A stretch of 64,000 bases of DNA from Actinomycetospora chibensis (GCF_028737215.1 NZ_JAQZAM010000008.1:62001-126000); one strand, 5' to 3'; counted from the first letter of the stretch, positions 30,412 through 38,844 are shown. Translations and numbers: made by a program. Notes: generated from the sequence alone by a model not told the origin.

Positions 30412-31869
30412 GTGACCGAGCGGTTTGGGCCATATGAGTTACTCCGCGTGGTCGGCCGCGGCGGAATGGGTGAGGTGTACGAGGCCCACGACACCGACCA
30501 CGACCGGGTCGTCGCCCTCAAGCGTCTGGTGGCCGAGGCGGCCGGCGACGACGAGTACCAGCGTCGCTTCCGCCGGGAGGCCAAGCTGGTCGCGCGCCTG
30601 CGCAGCCCGCACGTCATCCCGATCCACTCGTACGGGGAGATCGACGGGCGGCTGTTCCTCGACATGCGACTCGTCGGGGGCGCCGATCTCGAGAAGATCC
30701 TCGAGACCGAGGGTCGGCTCCCGCCCGCGCGCGCGGTGGCGATCGTGGAGCAGGTCGCGTCCGCGCTGGACGCCGCCCACCACGCGGGCCTGATCCACCG
30801 CGACGTGAAGCCGTCGAACGTCCTCATCGACGACGGGGTCGGCGCCCACGACTTCGTCTACCTCGTCGACTTCGGGATCACCCGCTCGGTGGGGGGTGAC
30901 GAGAGCGCGCCGCTGACCGGCACCCGCGTGCTGATCGGGAGCCTCGACTACATGGCCCCCGAGCGCTTCTCGGGCGAGGGCGGGCTCGGGATCGACGTCT
31001 ACGCGCTGGCGTGTCTCCTGTTCGAGTGCCTCACCGGGAGCAGGCCCTTCCCGATCGACGAGCCCGTCGAGCTGATGACGGCGCACCTGACCTGGACCCC
31101 GCCCACGCCGTCGCGCTCGGTTCCCGGCCTCGACCCGGCCTTCGACGCCCTGATCGCCGCGGGTCTGGCCAAGGACCCCGCGAAGCGGCCCGCCAGCGCG
31201 GGTGAGCTCGCCGCCGCGGCCCGGGCGGCGCTCGACGCCGGCGCCGGCCGTGCGGTGCCGTCGACCCCCACCACGGCGCAGTGGCGCCGGAGCGAGACGG
31301 AACCCGAGGCGCGCGCCGTGCCCCGCCGGGGCGGCACCCAGCAGTCGCCCGCCTCCGCGCCGATCGAGGTGCCCACCACGGTCGTGCCGGCCACGAGCGC
31401 GGGCCACGCGGTCCCGGTCGACGCCACGGCGGTTCTCCGGCCCACGGCGCGGCCGGCGACGGGCGCCGCCCCGACCCCCGCCCCACCCCGGGGTCCCGGT
31501 GGCCCGCCCCGGACGGCGATGCGCCCGGGCTGGGCGCCGGGGCAACCGCCGGTGGGGAGCGGGGCCCGACGCGCGACGGGCGGGTCGCCGGGAGGAGGCC
31601 GGCCGGCCGGGGCCGGCGCGCCACCGGCGCGCACGCCCGCCCCCGCGGACCCCACGTCCGACCTGCGGGTCGACCAGCCCCGGACCGTGACGGTGGCGGG
31701 TCCGGCCCCCGATCCGGCGCCCTCCGCCGACCCGGCCCCGTCGGCGTCGCCCGACCGGCGACGCCTCCTGCGGAAGGCGCTGTGGATCGTCCTGTCCGTC
31801 CTCCTCGTGGCGCTGGTCGTCGCGTCCGCCGTGTACGTCGCGGTGCTCCTGACGCCCGCCGCCGGCTGA
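30412..31869 (+). CDS. Ser/Thr protein kinase (PknB family), membrane-anchored
   Basis: About 485 residues from GTG 30412, preceded by GGAGG. The kinase domain (6-275) is intact: GRGGMGEVYEAHD, Lys37 in VVALKRLV, HRDVKPSNVLI, VDFGI, and YMAPERF. A Pro/Ala/Gly-rich linker of about 170 residues leads to one membrane helix (KALWIVLSVLLVALVVASAV) and only a few outer residues, so it has no PASTA or other external sensor. It stands between sbnB and sbnA and is divergent from the FHA-LuxR gene, which suggests it signals to that regulator. Confidence 0.93.
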   Translation: MTERFGPYELLRVVGRGGMGEVYEAHDTDHDRVVALKRLVAEAAGDDEYQRRFRREAKLVARLRSPHVIPIHSYGEIDGRLFLDMRLVGGADLEKILETEGRLPPARAVAIVEQVASALDAAHHAGLIHRDVKPSNVLIDDGVGAHDFVYLVDFGITRSVGGDESAPLTGTRVLIGSLDYMAPERFSGEGGLGIDVYALACLLFECLTGSRPFPIDEPVELMTAHLTWTPPTPSRSVPGLDPAFDALIAAGLAKDPAKRPASAGELAAAARAALDAGAGRAVPSTPTTAQWRRSETEPEARAVPRRGGTQQSPASAPIEVPTTVVPATSAGHAVPVDATAVLRPTARPATGAAPTPAPPRGPGGPPRTAMRPGWAPGQPPVGSGARRATGGSPGGGRPAGAGAPPARTPAPADPTSDLRVDQPRTVTVAGPAPDPAPSADPAPSASPDRRRLLRKALWIVLSVLLVALVVASAVYVAVLLTPAAG

Positions 31870-31906
31870 ACGGGAGCTCACGATGAACGCCGTCCCGATG
31901 CCACGC

Positions 31907-31959
31907 CCACCCTTGCTCCGCGGTGACAGAACCCTGACCCCGAGCAGTGGCAAGGGTGG
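31907..31959 (+). other. Inverted repeat in the sbnA leader
   Basis: Perfect 10-base arms CCACCCTTGC (31907-31916) and GCAAGGGTGG (31950-31959) enclose 33 bases in the 174-base gap between the kinase and sbnA. It could be a terminator for the kinase transcript, an operator, or a leader structure controlling sbnA. No known riboswitch core was recognised. Confidence 0.45.
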
Positions 31960-32043
31960 CCGCGCGGCGATGTCGACGCGGCCCGGCCCGGCCCATCCTT
32001 GGAGCCACTCCGGAACGACGACAGCGAAACCGAGGAGGTCGCC

Positions 32044-33054
32044 ATGACCATCATCTCCGCGCCCCAGCAGTACAACACCGACGACCTCTTCGTGGACCTG
32101 CGCGCGATCGTCGAGAAGTCGCTGTTCCTCAAGGTCGAGGGCATGAACTTCGCGGGCTCCGTGAAACTGAAGGCCGCGGCCTCGATGATCGGCGCGGCCC
32201 AGGCCGAAGGGCGGCTCAACCCCTGGTCGATCGTCGTCGAGTCGTCGTCGGGCAACCTCGGCGTCGCGCTGGCGATGGTCTGCGCGAACTACGGCTACCG
32301 CTTCATCTGCGTCACCGACGACCGCTGCAACATGCAGACGCGCAAGCTCATCGAGGCGTTCGGCGGCGAGGTCCACGTCGTCGACAAGCCCCACCCCGAG
32401 ACCGGCCTGCTCGGCGCCCGCCTCGAGCACCTGGACTCGATCTGCGCGGAGAACCCCGACGCGGTGTGGCTGAACCAGTACGAGAACCCGGCCAACGCGG
32501 GCGCCCACTACGCCCAGACCGGACCCGCCATCGCCCGGACGTTCCCCCACGTCAACGTCGTGTTCGTCGGCGCGGGCACCTGCGGGACGCTGATGGGCAC
32601 CGCCCGGTGGTTCAAGCAGCACCGCCCCGACGTCAAGATCGTCGCCATCGACGTCGAGGGCTCGGTGAGCTTCGGCGGCCCGGCCGCGTCCCGCCGTATC
32701 CCGGGGTTGGGCATGGGCATGACCCCGCCGGCGCTCGACCGCTCGATGATCGACGACGTCGTCATCGTCCCCGAGACCGAGACCCTGCGGATGTGCCAGC
32801 GCCTCGCGATGCGCGGGTTCCTGTTCGGCGGTTCGACCGGCACGGTCGTCGCGGGTGCCGCCGACTGGATGGGCCGGAACGGGTGGCCCGGCATGACCGC
32901 CGTGACCCTCGCGCCCGACTCCGGCGAGCGCTACCTCGAGACCGTCTACGCCCCGCTCTGGCGCGAGGAGCACTACGGCGCCCGGGCCCGTCTCACCGGC
33001 CGTCACGTCCTGCCCGACAACCTGCCCACCGCCCCGCCGGCGTCCACCGCCTGA
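32044..33054 (+). CDS. sbnA: SbnA-like PLP synthase of 2,3-diaminopropionate synthesis
   Basis: Cysteine-synthase-fold PLP enzyme, 336 residues, from ATG 32044 after GAGGAGG. The Schiff-base lysine is Lys41 in FAGSVKLKAA, the substrate loop is ESSSGNLGVALAM, and the phosphate cup is GAGTCGTLMG. SbnA condenses O-phospho-L-serine with L-glutamate to give N-(1-amino-1-carboxy-2-ethyl)-glutamate, which SbnB cleaves to diaminopropionate. The pattern is SbnA-like rather than CysK-like (no TSGNTG). It heads a second operon with the oxygenase gene. Confidence 0.9.
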   Translation: MTIISAPQQYNTDDLFVDLRAIVEKSLFLKVEGMNFAGSVKLKAAASMIGAAQAEGRLNPWSIVVESSSGNLGVALAMVCANYGYRFICVTDDRCNMQTRKLIEAFGGEVHVVDKPHPETGLLGARLEHLDSICAENPDAVWLNQYENPANAGAHYAQTGPAIARTFPHVNVVFVGAGTCGTLMGTARWFKQHRPDVKIVAIDVEGSVSFGGPAASRRIPGLGMGMTPPALDRSMIDDVVIVPETETLRMCQRLAMRGFLFGGSTGTVVAGAADWMGRNGWPGMTAVTLAPDSGERYLETVYAPLWREEHYGARARLTGRHVLPDNLPTAPPASTA

Positions 33055-33120
33055 TCCCGCCCAGCACCACCGCAGCCCGCCCAGCCCCAGCCAGACAGCT
33101 CGATCCCGACCGGAGTCACC

Positions 33121-34095
33121 ATGTCGTCCACGATGCACCAGCCCGCCGCCGGCAACCTCGACCTCCGTCCCGGCCGTCCCCCGATCCTGTGGGTGAACCC
33201 CGGTCCCGACCCGGTCGGCTGGGCGGCGCACTTCCGCAACGACGTGCGACAGATCGTCGCCCGCCACGGCGTGGTCATGATCCGCGGTCTCGGCGTCCGT
33301 GACCACCCGCAGACGGCCGCCGTGTTCGCCCGTCTCTCGGCGAACGGCCTGCTGCCCGAGCGCGAGGCCTTCGCGCCCCGCACCCCGCTCGGGAACGGGC
33401 TGTACTCGTCCACCCAGTGGCCGGCAACCCAGCAGATGTGCCTGCACAACGAGCTGAGCTACCTGCCCGACCCGCCCGCCTTCATGTTCTTCGCCTGCCT
33501 GATCCCGCCCGCCGCCGGCGGTGCCACCCCGGTCGGCGACGCCTCGGCGGTCCTCCAGGCGCTGCCGCCGGCGCTGGTGGCGCGGCTCGAGCACGAGGGC
33601 TGGCTGCTGGTCCGCAACTACAACGACGAGATCGGCGCGTCGTGGGCCGAGGCCTTCGGCACCAGCGACCGGGGCGCCGTCGAGCACTACTGCCGGAGCC
33701 AGGGCATCGAGTTCAGCTGGAACGGCGACAGCCTGAGCACCCGTCAGCGCCGCCGCGCCGTGGTGCGTCACCCCGTCGACGGACGCCCCTGCTGGTTCAA
33801 CCAGGTCGCCTTCCTCAACGAGTGGACGCTCGACCCCGACATCCGCGAGTACCTCGTCGAGTCCTACGGACCCGACGGGCTGCCGTTCACCACACGCTTC
33901 GGCAACGGCGAGCCGATCGGCGAGGACGTGGTGAACCTGATCAACAATGCGTACGCCGCCCACACCGTGAGCGAGCCGTGGCAGGCGGGGGACGTCATGG
34001 TCGTCGACAACATCCGCACGGCCCACGGCCGCGAGCCCTACCAGGGCGACCGCGAGGTGGTCGTCGGGATGGCGGACGCGATCCGCCTGGGGTGA
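33121..34095 (+). CDS. Clavaminate-synthase-like Fe(II)/2-oxoglutarate oxygenase
   Basis: A 324-residue TauD/CAS-fold oxygenase. The iron ligands are His109 and Glu111 in LHNELSYLP (HxE rather than the HxD of TauD, as in clavaminate synthase and the arginine hydroxylase VioC) and His302 in TAHGREPYQG, followed by Arg for 2-oxoglutarate. Relatives hydroxylate free or carrier-bound basic amino acids. It follows sbnA by 66 bases, so it probably hydroxylates diaminopropionate, its carrier-bound form or the product. A perfect hairpin follows. Confidence 0.88.
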   Translation: MSSTMHQPAAGNLDLRPGRPPILWVNPGPDPVGWAAHFRNDVRQIVARHGVVMIRGLGVRDHPQTAAVFARLSANGLLPEREAFAPRTPLGNGLYSSTQWPATQQMCLHNELSYLPDPPAFMFFACLIPPAAGGATPVGDASAVLQALPPALVARLEHEGWLLVRNYNDEIGASWAEAFGTSDRGAVEHYCRSQGIEFSWNGDSLSTRQRRRAVVRHPVDGRPCWFNQVAFLNEWTLDPDIREYLVESYGPDGLPFTTRFGNGEPIGEDVVNLINNAYAAHTVSEPWQAGDVMVVDNIRTAHGREPYQGDREVVVGMADAIRLG

Positions 34096-34128
34096 GTCGG
34101 GCCTCGGAGGCGGTGCCGCCCGAGCAGC

Positions 34129-34151
34129 AATGCTTCGGAAACCGAAGCATT
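34129..34151. terminator. Bidirectional terminator hairpin
   Basis: Perfect 10-base stem AATGCTTCGG / CCGAAGCATT with loop AAA, between the convergent oxygenase and lactone oxidase genes. The remaining 183-base gap (34096-34278) holds weaker GC-rich dyads and no gene. Confidence 0.8.
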
Positions 34152-34278
34152 CCCGTGGACCGGGACAGGTCCCCGGGCGCGGACGCCGGCGTGAGCAACG
34201 CGCCTTCGCGAGAGGCACGTCTCGCATGATCGTCGGGCGCGCGGACCTGCCGGACGTGCCCCTCGTCGGCGGCGAGGC

Positions 34279-35583
34279 TCAGACCGGGCCCAGAATTCGG
34301 TCGAGGTGGTCGTTCGCGAACAGGCCGATGGGGTCGACGTCGCGGCGCACGCGGCGGAAGTCGTCGAAGCGTGGGTAGCGCTGGGCCAGGTCGGTGGCGT
34401 CGAGGTGGTGCTCCTTGCCCCAGTGGGGACGCCCGCCCGCGGCCGCGGCGACGTCGCCGAACGCCGCGAAGTACGCCCGGTACGGCGCGCCGACGTACTG
34501 GTGGATCGCGACGTAGGCGGTGTCACGGCCGTGGGCGGTCGAGAGCCAGACGTCGTCGGCGGCGGCGACGCGCACCTCGACGGGGAAGAGCACGGGGTGC
34601 TCGAGACGGGACACGAGGGCGCGGAGCTCGGCGAGCACCTCGCCGAGGCGCGCGCGAGGCAGCGCCCACTCCGACTCCACGAACCGGACTCGGCGCGTCG
34701 TGGTGAACACCCGGTACGAGCGGTCGCCGTACTCGCGGGCCGAGAGCACCGCGCCGGCGACGCGACCCAGCGGGACGACTGTGCGGGGCAGCGCGCGACC
34801 GACCCGGCACAGGGCCCCGAAGGCGGCGTTCTCGACGAGGTCGTACTCCACGAAACGCCGCACCGGGTGCAGAGGCGGCGGCGCCTCGTCGGCCGGCACG
34901 CGGTGGTGGCGCTTGACCAGGGCGTGGTCGCCGTACGGGAACCAGTAGAACTCGACGTGGTCGGCGCCGGTGAGCAGGCCGTCGAGGTCGCCGAGCACCT
35001 CGTCCAGCGGTTCCGGGCGCTCGCTCGCCCGCAGGGTGAAGGCGGGCACGGCCTGCAGGGTCACGTGGGTGACGACGCCCAGCGCGCCGAGCCCGACGCG
35101 GGCGGCGGCGAACAGCTCGGGGCGCTCGGCGGCGTCGGCGTGCACGGGTGTGCCGTCGGCGAGCACGAGGTCGAGCGCGGTGATCTGCGTGGCGAGCCCG
35201 CCGAGCCGGGCGCCGGTGCCGTGCGTGCCGGTGGCGACGGCTCCGGCGACGGTCTGGGCGTCGATGTCCCCGAGGTTCGCCAGCGCCAGTCCGTGCGCGT
35301 CGAGCGCGGCGTTGAGGGCGCGCAGGGTGGTGCCGGCGCGCACCCGGACGCGCCGGCTCGCGGTGTCCAGCGAGTCGATGCCCGTCCACTGCCGCAGGTC
35401 GATCGCGTGGTCGTCGGTGGCGGCGAGCGCGGTGAACGAGTGGCCGCTGCCGCGGGGCCGCAGGTGCGAGCCCCGGGCGGCGTGCACCGCGGCGACGACG
35501 TCGTCGACGGACCGGGGGAGGTGCACCTGGGACGGGGTGGCGACCACCGTCCCGGCCCAGTTCCGCCACGTACCGCGAGTCAC
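34279..35583 (-). CDS. D-arabinono-1,4-lactone oxidase family FAD protein
   Basis: A 434-residue aldonolactone oxidoreductase like mycobacterial L-gulono-1,4-lactone dehydrogenase. The PCMH-type FAD domain has RPRGSGHSFTAL, with His48 at the covalent-flavin position, GDIDAQTVAGAVATGTHGTG, and the C-terminal ALO domain ends with GRPHWGKEHH. It oxidises a sugar-derived 1,4-lactone. GTG 35583 is only 23 bases from the divergent next gene, so one of the two starts may lie further inside. No link to the NRPS cluster is evident. Confidence 0.9.
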   Translation of the reverse strand: MTRGTWRNWAGTVVATPSQVHLPRSVDDVVAAVHAARGSHLRPRGSGHSFTALAATDDHAIDLRQWTGIDSLDTASRRVRVRAGTTLRALNAALDAHGLALANLGDIDAQTVAGAVATGTHGTGARLGGLATQITALDLVLADGTPVHADAAERPELFAAARVGLGALGVVTHVTLQAVPAFTLRASERPEPLDEVLGDLDGLLTGADHVEFYWFPYGDHALVKRHHRVPADEAPPPLHPVRRFVEYDLVENAAFGALCRVGRALPRTVVPLGRVAGAVLSAREYGDRSYRVFTTTRRVRFVESEWALPRARLGEVLAELRALVSRLEHPVLFPVEVRVAAADDVWLSTAHGRDTAYVAIHQYVGAPYRAYFAAFGDVAAAAGGRPHWGKEHHLDATDLAQRYPRFDDFRRVRRDVDPIGLFANDHLDRILGPV

Positions 35584-35593
35584 CTCGGCACCG

Positions 35594-35599
35594 TAGCGT
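35594..35599 (+). promoter_or_regulatory. -10 box of the aldolase gene (leaderless type)
   Basis: TAGCGT seven bases before the GTG at 35607 and no Shine-Dalgarno, in the 23-base divergent gap. Confidence 0.45.
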
Positions 35600-35606
35600 C
35601 GCCGCT

Positions 35607-36779
35607 GTGATCGATCGCTGGGATCGCGCGACCGCCGACCTCGACCCGCCCTTCGCGATCGTCGATCTGGACGCCTTCGACGCCAACCTCGAAGACCTCG
35701 TCGCGCGGGCGGCGGGGCTGCCGATCCGGCCGGCCACCAAGTCCCTGCGGTGCCGCGCCCTCATCGAGCGCGCGGTCGAGCGGCCGGGCGTCACGGGACT
35801 GATGTGCTACGCGCTGCGCGAGGCGCTCTGGCACGTCGGGAACAGCACTGCCGGCGACGTCCTCGTCGGCTACCCGACCGTCGACCGCGCGGCGCTCTGC
35901 CGGCTCGCCGGCGACGAGCACGCGCGGGCCCGGGTGACGATCATGGTCGACTCCGTCGAGCACCTCGACCTGGTCGAGGGCGTCGTCGGCGCCCGGCACC
36001 CCGAGCTGCGCGTGTGCCTCGACCTCGACGCCGCCTGGCGTCCCGTGCCCGGCGTGCACGTCGGCGCCCGCCGGTCACCGGTGCACACGGCCGCCGACGC
36101 CGCCCGGCTCGCCCGGGCGATCGCGGCGCGCCCGGCCTTCCGGCTCGTCGGGCTCATGGCCTACGAGGGGCAGATCGCCGGGGTGCCGGACGCCACCGGC
36201 TCGCGGGCCCGCGACGCGGCGGTCCGGTGGATGCAGCGACGGTCCGCCGCCGAGCTGGCGGAGCGCCGCGGCGCGGTGGTGCGCGCGGTGCGGGAGGTCG
36301 CCGACCTGGAGTTCGTCAACGGCGGCGGCAGCGGCAGCGTCGAGACCACCCGCGCCGACCCGTCGGTCACCGAGATCGCGGCGGGCTCGGCGTTGATCGG
36401 CTCGACGCTCTTCGACGGCTACACCCGCATGCACCCGCGGCCCGCCGTCGCCTACGCGCTCCCGGTGGTGCGCCGCCCCGACGGCCGCCACGCCACTCTG
36501 GCCGGTGGGGGCTGGGTGGCCTCGGGTCCCGCGGCCGCATCGCGGCTGCCGACCCCGTTCGGCCCCGGCGATCTGGTGCTGACCGGCACCGAGGGGGCCG
36601 GCGAGGTGCAGACGCCGGTGACGGGCCACCGGCTCCCGGCGCTCGGCGACCGCGTGTGGATGCGCCACGCCAAGGCCGGCGAGCTCGCCGAGCACGTCAC
36701 CGAGTACCACGGGATCCGGGGCGACCGGATCGTGCTCACCACCCCGACCTACCGCGGTGAGGGGCAGGCGTTCGGTTGA
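35607..36779 (+). CDS. PLP-dependent amino acid deaminase/aldolase (D-threonine aldolase/alanine racemase-N fold)
   Basis: A 390-residue fold-type III PLP protein. The PLP lysine is Lys45 in LPIRPATKSLRC, the barrel motif GLMAYEGQIAG follows, and FVNGGGSGS binds the cofactor phosphate. The C-terminal part resembles D-threonine/D-serine dehydratase-like domains that bind a metal with His and Cys. It would cleave or deaminate a 3-hydroxy amino acid, so a link to a hydroxylated diaminopropionate is conceivable but unsupported. Divergent from the lactone oxidase. Confidence 0.82.
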   Translation: MIDRWDRATADLDPPFAIVDLDAFDANLEDLVARAAGLPIRPATKSLRCRALIERAVERPGVTGLMCYALREALWHVGNSTAGDVLVGYPTVDRAALCRLAGDEHARARVTIMVDSVEHLDLVEGVVGARHPELRVCLDLDAAWRPVPGVHVGARRSPVHTAADAARLARAIAARPAFRLVGLMAYEGQIAGVPDATGSRARDAAVRWMQRRSAAELAERRGAVVRAVREVADLEFVNGGGSGSVETTRADPSVTEIAAGSALIGSTLFDGYTRMHPRPAVAYALPVVRRPDGRHATLAGGGWVASGPAAASRLPTPFGPGDLVLTGTEGAGEVQTPVTGHRLPALGDRVWMRHAKAGELAEHVTEYHGIRGDRIVLTTPTYRGEGQAFG

Positions 36780-36787
36780 GGGGAGCT

Positions 36788-37369
36788 CTAGCGCTGCTCC
36801 TCCGGCCCGCCCGGCACCCAGAGCACGTCGCCGCCCGGGTTGGCCACGCGCCCGAGGATGAACAGCAGGTCCGAGAGCCGGTTGAGGTAGTGCGCGGGAA
36901 GCGTGCTCGTCCGGTCGGGGTCGGCCGCGATGACGGCCCAGGTGCTGCGCTCGGCGCGACGGGTGACCACCCGCGCGATGTTCAGGTACGCGGCCGCGGG
37001 GGTGCCCCCGGGCAGGATGAACGAGTCGAGCTTGGGGAGATCCTCGTTGAACTCGTCGCACCAGCCCTCGAGCCGCTCGATCTGGCGCTCGGTGACGCGC
37101 AGCGGCGGGTACTCCGGGTTCTCGATCACCGGGGTGGCGAGGTCGGCGCCGACGTCGAAGAGGTCGTTCTGGATCTGGCGCAGCGGCGCGACGATCGCCT
37201 CCGGCGGCGACCCGACGGAGAGCGCGACGCCGATCGCGGCGTTCGCCTCCTCGGAGTCGGCGTAGGCCGAGAGCCTCGGGTCGGTCTTGGGCACGCGCGA
37301 GAAGTCCGACAGGCCCGTCGTCCCGTCGTCGCCGGTGCGCGTGTAGATCCGGGTCAGGTGTACGGCCAC
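36788..37369 (-). CDS. PduO-type cob(I)alamin adenosyltransferase
   Basis: A 193-residue ATP:cob(I)alamin adenosyltransferase: YTRTGDDGTTGLSDFSRVPK at the N-terminus binds ATP, with the signature PGGTPAAAYLNIARVVTRRAER and NRLSDLLFILGR at the end. It makes adenosylcobalamin, the cofactor of the ethylmalonyl-CoA mutase encoded 2 kb away and loaded by MeaB-type chaperones. In mycobacteria this gene (Rv1314c) lies between the atp/DUF2550 genes and murA, so it marks the return of the core gene order. Confidence 0.95.
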   Translation of the reverse strand: MAVHLTRIYTRTGDDGTTGLSDFSRVPKTDPRLSAYADSEEANAAIGVALSVGSPPEAIVAPLRQIQNDLFDVGADLATPVIENPEYPPLRVTERQIERLEGWCDEFNEDLPKLDSFILPGGTPAAAYLNIARVVTRRAERSTWAVIAADPDRTSTLPAHYLNRLSDLLFILGRVANPGGDVLWVPGGPEEQR

Positions 37370-37513
37370 GGCGTCAGTCTAGGGACGCGGCGAGGTGCGC
37401 GGAGGACCGGAGACCGGGACCTCGATGGTCGTCCCGCGGCGCCGCGGCGCGGCCCCGCGTCGGAGAAGGGGGCCCGCACCGGCGCCGCCGACGGTGCGCT
37501 CCGGGCCGACGGG

Positions 37514-37519
37514 TAGCGT
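37514..37519 (+). promoter_or_regulatory. -10 box of murA (leaderless type)
   Basis: TAGCGT nine bases before the ATG at 37529, with no Shine-Dalgarno, in the 159-base gap after the divergent adenosyltransferase gene. Confidence 0.5.
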
Positions 37520-37528
37520 CCTGTCGCG

Positions 37529-38797
37529 ATGAACGAGCACTTCGTGGTGCGCGGCTCGGGCCCGCTGTCCGGGGCCGTCGACGTCGTCGGCGCCAAGAAC
37601 AGCGTGCTCAAGCTCATGGCGGCGGCGTTGCTGGCCGAGGGCCGGACGATCCTGACGAACTGCCCCGAGATCCTCGACGTCCCGCTGATGGCCGACGTCC
37701 TGCGCAGCCTCGGCTGCACGGTCGACGTCGCCGGCGCGACGGTGACGATCGATGTGCCGGCCGATCTCACCTCCGAGGCCGACTACCGCTCGGTCTCGCG
37801 GCTGCGGGCCTCGGTGTGCGTGCTCGGGCCGCTCGTCGCCCGCTGCCGTCGCGCGGTGGTGCCCCTGCCGGGTGGCGACGCCATCGGCTCGCGGCCCCTC
37901 GACATGCACCAGGCGGGACTGCGCCTGCTCGGGGCGTCGAGCGAGATCTCCCACGGGTGCGTGGTCGCGGACGCCGAGACGCTGCGCGGCGCCCAGATCT
38001 GGCTCGACTTCCCCAGCGTCGGGGCCACCGAGAACATCCTCATGGCCGCCGTCTTCGCCGACGGCACGACCGTGATCGACAACGCCGCGCGCGAGCCCGA
38101 GATCGTCGACCTCGTGACGATGCTCCAGCAGATGGGCGCCAAGATCGAGGGCGGCGGTACGTCGACGCTCACCGTGCACGGCGGCGGGGCGCTCACGCCC
38201 ACGAACCACCGGGTGATCGGCGACCGCATCGTGGGCGCCACCTGGGGCTTCGCCGCGGCCATGGCCGGCGGGGACGTCACCGTGCGCGGCGTCGACCCCC
38301 ATCACCTCGACCTCGTGCTCGACCGGCTCGCGCAGGCGGGCGCCGAGGTCAGCGCGCAGGAGGAGGGCTTCCGGGTCGTCATGGGGAGCCGTCCGCGCTC
38401 CGTCGACTGGGTGACGCTGCCCTACCCGGGCTTCGCCACCGACCTCCAGCCGATGGCGATCGCGCTCTCCGCCATCTCCGAGGGCACCTCCATGATCACC
38501 GAGAACGTGTTCGAGGGCCGGTTCCGGTTCGTCGAGGAGATGGTCCGGCTGGGCGCCGACGCCCGCACCGACGGCCACCACGCCGTCGTCCGTGGCGTGC
38601 GGCGGCTCTCGTCGGCGCCGGTCTGGGCGTCCGACATCCGCGCGGGCGCCGGGCTCGTTCTCGCCGGGCTGTGCGCCGACGGGGAGACCGAGGTCTGGGA
38701 CGTCGCCCACATCGACCGCGGCTACCCGCTGTTCGTCGAGAACCTCGCCGCCCTCGGCGGCGGCATCCACCGGGTGGTCGCGCCGCCGGTGCGCTGA
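37529..38797 (+). CDS. murA: UDP-N-acetylglucosamine 1-carboxyvinyltransferase
   Basis: First committed enzyme of peptidoglycan synthesis, transferring enolpyruvate from PEP to UDP-GlcNAc; 422 residues, full length. Lys23-Asn24 (GAKNS) contact the substrate. The loop that normally carries the nucleophilic cysteine reads [12 protein letters not shown], with Asp117 in place of Cys. The same natural replacement is found in Mycobacterium tuberculosis and makes MurA insensitive to fosfomycin. It ends eight bases before a strong hairpin. Confidence 0.97.
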   Translation: MNEHFVVRGSGPLSGAVDVVGAKNSVLKLMAAALLAEGRTILTNCPEILDVPLMADVLRSLGCTVDVAGATVTIDVPADLTSEADYRSVSRLRASVCVLGPLVARCRRAVVPLPGGDAIGSRPLDMHQAGLRLLGASSEISHGCVVADAETLRGAQIWLDFPSVGATENILMAAVFADGTTVIDNAAREPEIVDLVTMLQQMGAKIEGGGTSTLTVHGGGALTPTNHRVIGDRIVGATWGFAAAMAGGDVTVRGVDPHHLDLVLDRLAQAGAEVSAQEEGFRVVMGSRPRSVDWVTLPYPGFATDLQPMAIALSAISEGTSMITENVFEGRFRFVEEMVRLGADARTDGHHAVVRGVRRLSSAPVWASDIRAGAGLVLAGLCADGETEVWDVAHIDRGYPLFVENLAALGGGIHRVVAPPVR

Positions 38798-38804
38798 TTC
38801 CCTC

Positions 38805-38844
38805 GTGAGTGAAGTTCGGGGCTATCGCCCCGAAGATCACTCAC
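38805..38844. terminator. Bidirectional terminator-like palindrome after murA
   Basis: Arms 38805-38822 and 38827-38844 match over 16 of 18 positions around TATC, with outer GTGAGTGA/TCACTCAC and inner TTCGGGGC/GCCCCGAA. It lies between the convergent murA and the small membrane-protein gene and covers the latter's stop codon. Its symmetric design resembles a dispersed palindromic element as well as a terminator. Confidence 0.75.

Noticed and set aside
32044-33054. Calling this gene a cysteine synthase (cysK)
   Set aside because: The substrate loop and active-site lysine context are SbnA-like, and SbnB is encoded nearby.
8244-36787. Accessory block as an integrative element or prophage
   Set aside because: No integrase, transposase, tRNA edge, phage genes or flanking direct repeats were seen.
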